Below the pieces are notes generated by a model. That model was not told the origin of the DNA. It did no database searches and saw only the letters and a program-made list of their open reading frames with translations. A stretch of 64,000 nt of DNA. Source: Oscillospiraceae bacterium. GTDB lineage: Bacteria; Bacillota; Clostridia; UMGS1840. Numbering within the stretch: the first letter of the stretch is position 1; each line of letters starts with the position of its first letter. Position numbers and translations under genes: made by a program. Where the stretch lies: contig SVKD01000011.1 in the NCBI GenBank assembly GCA_015068645.1, forward strand, positions 23,665 through 87,664, written 5' to 3'. Below, piece after piece: positions 27,661 through 36,193 of the stretch.

Positions 27661-28548
27661 ATGAAAACAAAGATTCAACAAAAAGCCATGATGGTGGATG
27701 AATTTCTGATTGGGGAACTGAAAGATGCTTCCTATCAGGAAAATCTTCGTGAGATTATGGAATATGCGGTGACAAATGGCGGAAAACGTCTTCGTCCCGT
27801 GCTTTTGCTTTCCGCATATGAGTTGTTCTATGAAGATGTGACCAAAGCATTGCCTTACGGGGCAGCTCTGGAAATGATTCATTCCTACTCGTTGGTACAC
27901 GACGATTTACCTTCTATGGATAATGATGATTTAAGACGTGGTAAGCCTACCTGCCATAAACAGTTTTCCGAATTTGGGGCAATTTTGGCAGGAGATGCTC
28001 TCTTGAATTTAAGTTTCGAAACCATGCTTCGTTATGCCTGCAATTTTTCACCTGAAACGGCGCTTCGTGCTATGGCATATATTGCCAAAGCATCCGGTGC
28101 AAAAGGAATGTGCGCAGGGCAGATGTCGGATATGGAGCAGTCGGTTACCGATTTTGAAAAACTTACAGAAATGTACCGGGGTAAAACCGGTGCTTTGTTG
28201 AAAGCTGCTGTTGTAACAGGAGCAATCTTAGGGGAAGCGGATGAAAAAATCATCGCGCTTTTGGAACAATATGCTGATCTTGTGGGTCTTATTTTCCAGA
28301 TTAAAGATGATATGTTGGATGTGGAATCCGATGAAGCGACCTTGGGGAAACCTGTTTTCAGCGACCAAAAAAATCAAAAAATCACCTTTGTATCCGAATA
28401 TGGCTTGAATCGATGCCGCGAACTGATGGCAGAATATGAAGAAACAGCTTTGTCTTTATTGTCTCAGGTAGAAGCCATTTTGAAAAAAGAAGGAGCTTGT
28501 GAGTTCTTAAAAGACCTTACCTCCTATATGGCAAAGCGTATCAATTAA
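27661..28548 (+). CDS. ispA: Farnesyl/geranyl diphosphate synthase
   Basis: A 295-aa trans-isoprenyl diphosphate synthase. The first Asp-rich motif is DDLPSMDND (from Asp81) and the second is IKDDMLD; GGKRLRP marks the substrate site. It condenses IPP with DMAPP/GPP, and the Dxs encoded a little downstream starts the MEP pathway that supplies these. It starts three bases after xseB. Immediately downstream is the long non-coding region interpreted as OLE RNA, as in known OLE loci. Confidence 0.95.
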   Translation: MKTKIQQKAMMVDEFLIGELKDASYQENLREIMEYAVTNGGKRLRPVLLLSAYELFYEDVTKALPYGAALEMIHSYSLVHDDLPSMDNDDLRRGKPTCHKQFSEFGAILAGDALLNLSFETMLRYACNFSPETALRAMAYIAKASGAKGMCAGQMSDMEQSVTDFEKLTEMYRGKTGALLKAAVVTGAILGEADEKIIALLEQYADLVGLIFQIKDDMLDVESDEATLGKPVFSDQKNQKITFVSEYGLNRCRELMAEYEETALSLLSQVEAILKKEGACEFLKDLTSYMAKRIN

Positions 28549-28550
28549 CA

Positions 28551-29222
28551 TCGCGGGAGGATAAGCCGAAATTTTTCAATCAATTTCGTTTTATTGATAA
28601 ATGAATAAAGTATGTGGCGCTGTATTCTAGTCAACTATGTGTTATTGAAGGCGGGCCTAAAAATCCGTTAAAGAGCATATCGATGAAGTTCCTTGTGTTT
28701 GCTTCGGACGCCCAGTCCGGGGTGGATGCTGGGAGTTAAGGTTATGGGGCAACCGTTAATGGCATAGCGGTGGAAACCCTATTTCCGTGGAGACCTGTTC
28801 TCGTGGTCGGCAATTTCTGCAATTTAATTTTTGTAAGCTGCCTTCTACGGCTCAGGATTAAACCTGCAATTGCGGTACGATGTTTTTAGTAAAGTGCTGT
28901 GTGCAGAGTAGCTTGCCTTGAAGTGAGCAGATGGGGAGATTCGGATCAGGCTCTTTTTGGGAATGGCCATCTCAATTGAGCTATTGCCGGTTGAAACTCT
29001 GCTTGCAAAACAGGATTAAATAACACAAATGTTGTATGGGAAAACCACTAGACAGAACAGAGTCGGAGGATTGCAGTGCGGACTCAGTGGCGATCGAGTG
29101 CAGCAACATGGCAACTGTGCTGAAAGTGCTTTCAAGAGAAATCGCTCCATTGGCGACAAGGAGTAGTGCTTTGGGAAATCCAACTCGACCTAAGCCGCAG
29201 AATTTACTCCGATTCTGCCACA
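28551..29222 (+). ncRNA. ole: OLE RNA (Ornate, Large, Extremophilic), candidate
   Basis: About 670 nt without a credible gene lies between ispA and a 205-aa membrane protein followed by dxs and tlyA, the arrangement known for OLE RNA (about 600 nt). The stretch is rich in local pairings: CGAAATT/AATTTCG (28567-28588), CGGAC/GTCCG (28705-28719), GGAAACC/GGAGACC-like blocks around 28770-28795, and a final hairpin GCAGAAT/ATTCTGC (29197-29218) near the 3' end. Open frames here are short, overlap on opposite strands and lack ribosome sites. In Halalkalibacterium (Bacillus) halodurans OLE RNA forms a membrane-bound RNP with OapA. The ends given are estimates. The call rests on synteny, size and structure; I did not run a covariance search. 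Confidence 0.82.
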
Positions 29223-29230
29223 CAATTTTA

Positions 29231-29440
29231 AATTGTAAAATATATTTGTTTACTTGTTTCTTGCGGGCGAATTTTCAGCTATAATGTGCAAAAATGCTCG
29301 TGAATACACAAAGTATTCACTGCGCTTTTTTCCCATTCTATCAAGAAAATTCTCTCCGCAATAGCCAAGCACCCAATTACATTTTACAATTCGGGCGATT
29401 CTTTTATGGGCGGATGTGACATCCAAATCCATTTTAGCAT
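29231..29440. repeat. Repeat/MITE-like sequence between OLE RNA and oapA
   Basis: AATTGTAAAAT (29231-29241) recurs inverted as ATTTTACAATT (29381-29391). Between and after them are hairpin-prone segments and a TCGGGCGATTC...GGGCGGATGTGACATCC stretch that resembles decayed GGGCGGAT-type repeats common in gut Clostridia. A 60-codon minus-strand frame crosses it but looks fortuitous. The boundaries are uncertain, and its repeat nature rests on pattern, since no second copy is in the window. Confidence 0.4.
29300..29331 (+). terminator. Possible terminator between OLE RNA and oapA
   Basis: GTGAATAC (29300-29307) and GTATTCAC (29313-29320) form a perfect 8-bp stem with a 5-nt loop, followed by TGCGC and six T residues. 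If active it would partly separate OLE RNA from oapA-dxs transcription. Confidence 0.45.
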
Positions 29441-29513
29441 TTTGAACTCTTTTTCAAAGAAGAATTTTCAACAATCGATCATATAAAAATATTTCCTTGC
29501 GATGGAGTAAACT

Positions 29514-30131
29514 ATGGAATCAAACAAAAAAGAAGATATTCCCAAACGAAAGAAAAAGCCAATGAATTGGGCAATTAAAGCTACCTTAATCACATTGGTG
29601 ATTTCCTTTTTCTTAGGAATTTTTGCAGATGTGTTATCCAAAAATTTAAATTTTGTTCCTGCATTATTGGTCCTGATTTTTATTATCTTAGTCGGTGTTT
29701 TCTCTGATATGGCGGGAATTGCCATTGCCACTGCAGATGAAAAAACCTTAAATGCTATGGCAGCCAGAAAAATCCGAGGAGCCAAAGAAGCCTTGCTCTT
29801 ACTGAGAAATGCAGAGAAGGCAACCAGCATTTTTAATGATGTTATCGGTGATATTGCAGGGATCATCAGTGGTGCTACCGGTGCTACCATCGGTGTGTAT
29901 CTGATTGGAATGTTAAAAGATGTGATTGCTTCCGGTAATGCACAACTGGGAGAATTATTAACACTCAGTATGCTCTCTGCCCTGATTGCATCTATGACGG
30001 TTGGCGGAAAAGCTGCCGGGAAAAAATATGCCATCAAGAATGCAGAAAAGATCGTATACTTTGTTGGAAAAACGGTGAATTTTTTCAAACGGATTACCAA
30101 TGTAAGAACCTGGTTCCGAAAGGAACGTTAA
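29514..30131 (+). CDS. oapA: OLE-associated membrane protein A (OapA)
   Basis: A 205-aa protein with a Lys-rich N-terminus (KRKKK, residues 11-15), a C-terminal basic stretch, and about four hydrophobic segments (roughly 18-38, 46-72, 105-135, 148-165). It has a DxxxD motif at Asp109-Asp113 (NDVIGD), reported as conserved in OapA. The middle (ATADEKTLNAMAARKIRGAKEALLLL...) recalls the DUF21/CNNM ion-transport domain. OapA binds OLE RNA and anchors it to the membrane, and the system is linked to Mg2+ balance and stress tolerance. The start has a GGAG site six bases upstream. Position between the RNA and dxs supports the call. Confidence 0.85.
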   Translation: MESNKKEDIPKRKKKPMNWAIKATLITLVISFFLGIFADVLSKNLNFVPALLVLIFIILVGVFSDMAGIAIATADEKTLNAMAARKIRGAKEALLLLRNAEKATSIFNDVIGDIAGIISGATGATIGVYLIGMLKDVIASGNAQLGELLTLSMLSALIASMTVGGKAAGKKYAIKNAEKIVYFVGKTVNFFKRITNVRTWFRKER

Positions 30132-30165
30132 ACTATTTTGAAACAGAAAAAACGAGGAAACCAAC

Positions 30166-32022
30166 GTGAAACACCAAGCCTTATTTGACAAACTGAATGA
30201 ATATGAGTATATCAAAAAAATGTCGATTGCCGAGCTGGAAACTCTTTGTGGCGAAATTCGCAGTTTTTTGATTGATTCAGTGTCTGAAACCGGCGGACAT
30301 TTAGCATCCAATTTAGGTGCCGTGGAGCTGACGGTGGCATTGCATCGCACATTTTCGTTTCCTAAAGATAAACTGATTTTTGATGTGGGACATCAAGGAT
30401 ACGTACACAAAATTTTAACAGGACGTGCAAAAAAATTCATTCGCCTACGAAAGCTGGGTGGTATTTCCGGCTTCCCGAAAGTTTCGGAAAGTGAATTTGA
30501 TACCTTCCATTCCGGTCACAGCTCCAACTCCATTTCGGTGGCACTTGGTTTAAAACGAGGTTTGGAACAGCAGGGGGATGATTCTCACGTAATTGCCATG
30601 ATTGGAGACGGTGCCCTAACCGGCGGTATGGCAATCGAAGCGATGAATGACGCCGGCAGAGAAAAAAATAACATTATTGTGATATTAAACGATAATGAAA
30701 TGAGTATTTCCGAAAATGTGGGCGGGATTGCAAAGCATCTTGCCAAAATGAGGACAAGCCCCATTTATCTTCGAACCAAAGGAGGCGTTTCCTCATTCTT
30801 TTCCAAAATCCCATGGATTGGGAAGGGCCTTTACAAATTTATCTCCACTTTCAAAGCGGCGTTCCGCAATATGATTATCGGAGACAATATTTTTGAAGAA
30901 CTAGGCTTTTATTATGCGGGTCCTTTTGACGGACACAATTTAAAAGGCCTTTGCAAAGTGTTTGAACGCTTAAAAGATATTGATAAACCTATGGTGATTC
31001 ATGTGATGACCAAAAAAGGGAAGGGATACCTTCCTGCAGAAGAACGGCCCGATTTGTTCCATGGTGTGAAAGGTTTTGATGTGAAAACCGGGATTCCCAC
31101 TCCGTCGGCTAAGAACTTTTCCACTGCCTTCGGTGAAGCTTTGGTGGAACTTGGGGAAACCAACAAAAAAATTGTGGCATTAACTGCTGCAATGCCGGAC
31201 GGAACAGGACTGACTCCTTTCTGGCAAAAATTCCCCGATCGTTATTATGATGTTGCCATTGCAGAAGCTCACGGAGCAGGATTGTCGGCAGGACTTGCCA
31301 TTTCCGGTATGGTGCCCGTGTTTGCGGTGTATTCTTCGTTTCTGCAACGTGCTTATGACCAACTGATTACCGATGTTTGCGGTATGAATCTGCATTGTGT
31401 GTTTGCGGTGGACCGTTCGGGAATTGTTGGGGAAGACGGAGAAACCCATCAGGGTGTTTTTGATATTTCTTATCTGACTGCAATGCCTAACATGACAGTC
31501 TTCTCTCCCGCAACCTTTGCTGATTTGCGGTTTATGTTACAAGAAGCAATTGAAGAGTATGATTCTCCTTGTGCCATTCGTTATCATAAGGGCGGTGAGT
31601 CCAAAGAAGTTTGTGAGTTGGAACAACCTTATGAAAGAGGAAAAGCGCAGGTGTTGGTAGAAGGAAAGCATGTTTCCATTCTGTGTGATGGTTCTATGGC
31701 GGAAGAAGGTTTAAAAGCAACGAAACTGTTAGCGGAACAAGGCGTTTCGGCAGAGCTTATCAATCTGCGTTACATAAAACCGCTGGATTGGGAAACCATC
31801 AGCAATTCTTTGAAAAAAACCAAACGGGGTGTTGTGATGGAAAATGCTTGTCAGAACGGCGGTATTTATTCGATGCTGACAGGCGCCACTACGGTACCGC
31901 TTCTGTCGGTTTCGATTCCCGATTGCTATGTTCCCCACGGAAAAGTGGAAGAGTTATTTAAAATGTTTCAGATGGATGGCGAAAGCGTCGCAAAACGAAT
32001 TATGGAGGAATTTTTCCGTTGA
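30166..32022 (+). CDS. dxs: 1-deoxy-D-xylulose-5-phosphate synthase
   Basis: A 618-aa thiamine-diphosphate enzyme that joins pyruvate and glyceraldehyde-3-phosphate, the first step of the MEP isoprenoid pathway. The N-terminal domain has GHQGYVHKIL and the ThDP motif GDGALTGG at 147-154. The pyrimidine and C-terminal domains contain DRSGIVGEDGETHQG and FDISYL. It starts with GTG after a GAGGAAA site. It is 34 bp after oapA and overlaps tlyA by four bases. Confidence 0.96.
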   Translation: MKHQALFDKLNEYEYIKKMSIAELETLCGEIRSFLIDSVSETGGHLASNLGAVELTVALHRTFSFPKDKLIFDVGHQGYVHKILTGRAKKFIRLRKLGGISGFPKVSESEFDTFHSGHSSNSISVALGLKRGLEQQGDDSHVIAMIGDGALTGGMAIEAMNDAGREKNNIIVILNDNEMSISENVGGIAKHLAKMRTSPIYLRTKGGVSSFFSKIPWIGKGLYKFISTFKAAFRNMIIGDNIFEELGFYYAGPFDGHNLKGLCKVFERLKDIDKPMVIHVMTKKGKGYLPAEERPDLFHGVKGFDVKTGIPTPSAKNFSTAFGEALVELGETNKKIVALTAAMPDGTGLTPFWQKFPDRYYDVAIAEAHGAGLSAGLAISGMVPVFAVYSSFLQRAYDQLITDVCGMNLHCVFAVDRSGIVGEDGETHQGVFDISYLTAMPNMTVFSPATFADLRFMLQEAIEEYDSPCAIRYHKGGESKEVCELEQPYERGKAQVLVEGKHVSILCDGSMAEEGLKATKLLAEQGVSAELINLRYIKPLDWETISNSLKKTKRGVVMENACQNGGIYSMLTGATTVPLLSVSIPDCYVPHGKVEELFKMFQMDGESVAKRIMEEFFR

Positions 32023-32816
32023 AAATCAGACTGGATGTTGCCTTAACCGAACAGGGACTCGCTCCTTCCCGTGAGAAAGCGAAAGCGCTGATTATGGCAG
32101 GGCAGGTATATGTGGACGGGCAAAAAGCATATAAAGCAGGCGAAATGATTGAAGATACCCAAAAGCTTACCGTGAAGGAAGAGCTTCCCTTTGTGTCCCG
32201 TGGTGGATACAAGTTGGACAAAGGTATCAAAGTCTTCGGCATTGACTTAAAAGATAAAATCTGCGTGGATATTGGCGCCTCTACAGGCGGTTTTACCGAC
32301 TGTATGCTCCAAAATGGTGCCAAACGTGTGTATGCAGTAGACGTGGGATACGGTCAGTTGGACTGGAAGTTAAGAAGCGATGAGCGTGTGGTGGTGTTAG
32401 AACGCACCAATGCTCGGTATCTAACTGACAGGGAAATCCCCGAACGACCTGATTTTTTATCAGCCGATGTGGCTTTCATTTCCTTAAACACCGCATTGTC
32501 CACAGCGGTGGATTTATTAAGTGATACCGCAGAACTGATGGTGTTAATCAAACCTCAGTTTGAAGCAGGTAGAGAATTTGTAGGAAAAAAAGGCGTGGTG
32601 AAAGATAAAAAGGTTCATCACGATGTTATCGTAAAAGTTTGTGAACAGATGATAGCCAAAGGATTAACCTTGCTGGATTTGGATTTTTCTCCCATCAAAG
32701 GGCCCGAAGGCAATATTGAATACTTACTATACATGACCAAACGGCAGGAAACTTCTATGGATTATCTTGCCAAAGCAAAAGAAATTTCAGAAGCGTCTCA
32801 CACCACATTGGATTAA
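32019..32816 (+). CDS. TlyA-family rRNA methyltransferase (S4 + FtsJ domains)
   Basis: A 265-aa protein with an N-terminal S4 RNA-binding domain (about residues 1-60, RLDVALTEQGLAPSREKAK) and a FtsJ-like SAM methyltransferase with VDIGASTGGFTDCML and VDVGYGQLDWKLR. TlyA methylates 2'-O of cytidines in rRNA, and some members act as haemolysins. The TTG start overlaps the TGA of dxs (TTGA), so translation is coupled. In Bacillota this gene is also called yqxC. Confidence 0.93.
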   Translation: MKIRLDVALTEQGLAPSREKAKALIMAGQVYVDGQKAYKAGEMIEDTQKLTVKEELPFVSRGGYKLDKGIKVFGIDLKDKICVDIGASTGGFTDCMLQNGAKRVYAVDVGYGQLDWKLRSDERVVVLERTNARYLTDREIPERPDFLSADVAFISLNTALSTAVDLLSDTAELMVLIKPQFEAGREFVGKKGVVKDKKVHHDVIVKVCEQMIAKGLTLLDLDFSPIKGPEGNIEYLLYMTKRQETSMDYLAKAKEISEASHTTLD

Positions 32817-32828
32817 CAGAGGGATACT

Positions 32829-33659
32829 ATGAACATTGGAATTATCATCGGAAAAACGAATATTGATATTTCTGTGATTTCACGGCTTGTTTCCTTATTA
32901 AAGGGACAAGATGCCCGTGTTTATTTCCCTTGTGATAGCGGAATGGGGGCGGTTGGAACCTGCCTTACTGCAGACGAATTTTATCAGACAGTGGAAATTG
33001 TGATTGTATTAGGTGGTGACGGAACCCTGCTTCGTGTGGCGCAATCAGCTTCTCAACACCAAATTCCTATTTTGGGAATCAATTTTGGAAGAGTTGGCTT
33101 GCTTGCCGATTTAGAACAGGACGAAATGGAGTTAGTCAGCCGTATTTTCACAGGGGATTATACCATTGATGAGCGGATGATGTTAACCGCCACCGTGACC
33201 GAGAAAGGTGAAGAGAAATATCGGTTCAACGCACTAAATGAAATTGCATTATCCCGTGGGAATTTTGCAAAAATGCTGGAAATGGACTTATATATTGATG
33301 GTGCAATTTGTACCCCCATTCGGGCAGATGGTTTGATTGTATCTACTCCTACCGGCTCCACGGCATATTCATTGTCTGCAGGCGGTGCGGTGATTGACCC
33401 CTTGGCAGAAGCTTTTGCCGTGACACCCATTTGTCCTCACACACTAACGATTCGTCCGATGATTCTGTGTAAAAACAGAACGATTACCATCAAACAAAAA
33501 GAGGGGACAGAAAATGTTTCGTTTTTGTCTTATGACGGGAATGAAGCGGTAACCATCAATCCTAACATGGAAATCAGTGTGGAATTATCCGGACATACTA
33601 CCAAGTTGATTCGGATTGTAAACAGAAATTTCTATTCTGTTTTAAAAGATAAACTCTAA
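32829..33659 (+). CDS. nadK: NAD kinase
   Basis: A 276-aa enzyme that phosphorylates NAD to NADP. GGDGTLLR at residues 62-69 and the later NEIALSRG and TPTGSTAYSLSAGG are the NAD-kinase signatures. It lies between tlyA and argR, the usual clostridial order, and is 12 bp after tlyA. Confidence 0.95.
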   Translation: MNIGIIIGKTNIDISVISRLVSLLKGQDARVYFPCDSGMGAVGTCLTADEFYQTVEIVIVLGGDGTLLRVAQSASQHQIPILGINFGRVGLLADLEQDEMELVSRIFTGDYTIDERMMLTATVTEKGEEKYRFNALNEIALSRGNFAKMLEMDLYIDGAICTPIRADGLIVSTPTGSTAYSLSAGGAVIDPLAEAFAVTPICPHTLTIRPMILCKNRTITIKQKEGTENVSFLSYDGNEAVTINPNMEISVELSGHTTKLIRIVNRNFYSVLKDKL

Positions 33660-33672
33660 GAAAGAAGAGAAA

Positions 33673-34125
33673 ATGATGAAGAAAAGAAGACAAGACGATT
33701 TGCTGCATTTAATCCGTCAGGAAAAAATCAGAACGCAAGAAGAACTGACGGAACGCTTGTCCAAAATGGGATATCGGGTGACTCAGGCAACTGTTTCCCG
33801 CGATATCAAAGAATTAAAAATTATTAAGACTACCGATGAAAACGGCGAAATCTGCTATTTGGCTCCCTCTAAAGATGCTTTGCATCACGCATCGGGAACA
33901 GGGTTGGGATTCTTTAAGAATCTGATTCATTCTGTGTCTTACAGTGTGAATATCATTGTAATTCATACTGCTGCAGGGATGGCGCAGGGCATTGCTGCCA
34001 CCATCGATCGTATGGGTAGAGCTGATATTTTAGGCACCATTGCAGGGGATGACACCATTATGGTAGTTTGCCGCACACCTGAAGAAACAGGAGCAGTGGC
34101 TGCTTACTTAAAAACCCATCTCTAA
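33673..34125 (+). CDS. argR: Arginine repressor
   Basis: A 150-aa transcription regulator. The N-terminal winged helix (about residues 5-70) contains VTQATVSRDIKEL. The C-terminal hexamerisation and arginine-binding domain contains GTIAGDDTIMVVCR. It usually represses arginine synthesis genes and activates catabolism. Its place beside recN is conserved in Bacillota. ATGATG leaves the start ambiguous by one codon. Confidence 0.95.
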   Translation: MMKKRRQDDLLHLIRQEKIRTQEELTERLSKMGYRVTQATVSRDIKELKIIKTTDENGEICYLAPSKDALHHASGTGLGFFKNLIHSVSYSVNIIVIHTAAGMAQGIAATIDRMGRADILGTIAGDDTIMVVCRTPEETGAVAAYLKTHL

Positions 34126-34142
34126 GAGAGGAACAACGGATT

Positions 34143-35801
34143 ATGCTTTCAACTATGCGCATCAAAAACTTAGCGGTTATCCGTGAGATTACATTGCAGT
34201 TTGATCGTGGTCTTACGGTGCTGACAGGGGAAACAGGTGCAGGGAAGTCTATCCTGATGGACGCCTTGCAGGCTATTTTGGGTGCCCGTGTATCGAAAGA
34301 TTTAATCCGTGCCGATGAAAAATCTGCTTTGGTGGAAGTTAGTTTTTTCTTTTCGGAAGAAACTGCGCCCGAAGCATTAAAACCTTATCTTTTGGATGAT
34401 ATGATTGTGCTGTCCCGTGAAATTTTTCGTGACGGCAGAAATATTGTAAAGATAAACGGTTCGTTATCCAACACGGCGGAGCTTCGGGGAATTGCACCCT
34501 ATTTGATCAGTATTCATTCTCAGAATGACAATCAGATTTTGTTTCGTTCGGAAGAGCATTTTCGATTTTTAGACCATTTTGCGGGAGCAAGTGAGTTGTT
34601 TTTAGAATATGAATCCTGTTATCACCGTTACCGTGAAGTTTGTGAAGAAATTTTAAAGGTTGACGGCAAACAAGCGCAGGACAACAGTCGAATTGATTAT
34701 TTAAAATTTGTCATCCGTGAAATTGAGAATGCCAATCTGCAAGCTGAGGAAGAAGACCGTTTAAAAGAAACGAAACTCCTCTTAAAGAATCAAGAGAAGA
34801 ACAAAGAAAATATCAAAACGGCAACTTATGCCTTATATGAACAAGAAGAAAGTGCTTATCATTTCGTTTCTGTGGCGGCAAAAGCATTAAAGAATACAGA
34901 TGGTTTTACCGAAATTGCAGAGCGATTGGATGAGCTTCGATATGAAATTGCAGAACTGTCTGAAAAAATCCGCACCTCGGATGTTATGGCAGAGCTGGAA
35001 TATACCAATATAGACGATTTAGAAGACCGCTTAGGGTTAATTTATCAGCTGAAAATGAAATATGGCGGTACCTTCCAATCTATTTTTGATACCTATGAAA
35101 AAACCTCCCGTGAGCTTTATGAAATTGAGCATCGGGAACATCATTTAGAAGAACTAACCAAACAAAAAGAAGAGTGCCTTTCGGAACTTAGAAAAAAATC
35201 GCAGAAGCTTACTAAAATCCGCAGTCAATATGCGAAACAGTTATCCGAAAAACTGGAATCGGAGCTGCATGATTTAATGATGCCCAATGCCGTATTTTCG
35301 GTGGCGTTAAAGGAAGAAAACGATTTTACTGCTCACGGAGCCGAAAAGGTGGAATTTTTATTCTCCGCAAACCTTGGTTTGCCTCCCGCACCGCTTGCAA
35401 AGATTGCATCGGGCGGTGAAATTTCCCGTGTGAATCTGGCATTAAAATCCGTGCTTCGGGGAATCGACCCTGCGTGTGCCTTTGTGTTTGATGAAATCGA
35501 CACAGGAATCAGTGGCCGTGCCGCTCAGAAAACAGGAGAAAAAATGTGTGCCATCGCCAAAGAATCCCAGGTGCTTTGCGTGACTCATCTTCCCCAAATT
35601 GCCGCTATGGCAGACCAGCATTTTTTGGTAAACAAGGAGGAAGTTTTAAAAGAAACTCTTACCAGCGTTTGTGAAATAACGGGTGAGGAACGGGTAACCG
35701 AAATCTCTCGTATGATTGGCGGCGTTGCGGTGACTGAGATTACCAGACAAAGCGCCGAAGAAATGCTGAAACTTGCAAAACAGTTCAAATTGGAGTGTTA
35801 A
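34143..35801 (+). CDS. recN: DNA repair protein RecN
   Basis: A 552-aa SMC-like ATPase in double-strand-break repair. Walker A GETGAGKS is at residues 29-36. The central 150-340 is coiled coil. Near the C-terminus are the signature ASGGEISRVNLA and Walker B FVFDEIDTGISG. The length is normal. It lies 17 bp after argR. Confidence 0.96.
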   Translation: MLSTMRIKNLAVIREITLQFDRGLTVLTGETGAGKSILMDALQAILGARVSKDLIRADEKSALVEVSFFFSEETAPEALKPYLLDDMIVLSREIFRDGRNIVKINGSLSNTAELRGIAPYLISIHSQNDNQILFRSEEHFRFLDHFAGASELFLEYESCYHRYREVCEEILKVDGKQAQDNSRIDYLKFVIREIENANLQAEEEDRLKETKLLLKNQEKNKENIKTATYALYEQEESAYHFVSVAAKALKNTDGFTEIAERLDELRYEIAELSEKIRTSDVMAELEYTNIDDLEDRLGLIYQLKMKYGGTFQSIFDTYEKTSRELYEIEHREHHLEELTKQKEECLSELRKKSQKLTKIRSQYAKQLSEKLESELHDLMMPNAVFSVALKEENDFTAHGAEKVEFLFSANLGLPPAPLAKIASGGEISRVNLALKSVLRGIDPACAFVFDEIDTGISGRAAQKTGEKMCAIAKESQVLCVTHLPQIAAMADQHFLVNKEEVLKETLTSVCEITGEERVTEISRMIGGVAVTEITRQSAEEMLKLAKQFKLEC

Positions 35802-35802
35802 T

Positions 35803-36192
35803 ATGAAAGTCACAGGAACCGTTACCCGACGGTTAAATGAGAAGAATATCCTTGTTAAAGTAATTCGTTCTTCCGCTTGCGGTGGCGATTGCCATACTTG
35901 TGGCATGTGTCACGGCGGAGAAGCCGATATTATTGCCGAATGTACCGATTTTGTGCGCGAGGGGGACGAAGTGTTGGTGAGTATTCCCAACAGCAAGTAT
36001 TTTTCCATTTCCTTTGCGGTGTTTTTCATACCGCTATTTGTTATCATATTGGCATTCTGGCTTTGCGAAAAATCTTTATCCGAAGCACTTTCTGCTTTGA
36101 TTTCAGTTTCGGCAGGTGTTTTGGTTTTTGTAGCAATTACGTTACTGTTTCGAAGATTAAAAAAGCCCAAAGCGACTAAGAAAGAGGAATAA
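35803..36192 (+). CDS. RseC/MucC-like (SoxR-reducing family) membrane protein
   Basis: A 129-aa protein. The N-terminal part has a cysteine cluster (ACGGDCHTCGMCHGG, about residues 24-38), and two hydrophobic segments lie at about 68-88 and 95-115. This layout fits the RseC/MucC positive regulator family, which is linked to Rnf-type electron transfer and SoxR reduction. No Rnf genes or SoxR are nearby. The ATG at 35803, right after the recN stop, has a TTGGAGTG site. A longer frame inside recN is unlikely. Confidence 0.78.
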   Translation: MKVTGTVTRRLNEKNILVKVIRSSACGGDCHTCGMCHGGEADIIAECTDFVREGDEVLVSIPNSKYFSISFAVFFIPLFVIILAFWLCEKSLSEALSALISVSAGVLVFVAITLLFRRLKKPKATKKEE

Positions 36193-36193
36193 T

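Noticed and set aside
28981..29284. Short frames (80-82 codons) on both strands inside the OLE RNA region
   Set aside because: They overlap each other on opposite strands, lack ribosome sites, and fall in a region with strong structured-RNA features.
62..29320. Relation between the 72-bp repeat and the GTGAATAC hairpin near 29.3 kb
   Set aside because: They share only about eight bases (GTGAATAC), too little for common origin.
29250..29432. A 60-codon open frame on the minus strand between OLE RNA and oapA
   Set aside because: No ribosome site at its start, it runs against the operon, and it overlaps repeat-like DNA. I take it as a chance frame in the repeat.
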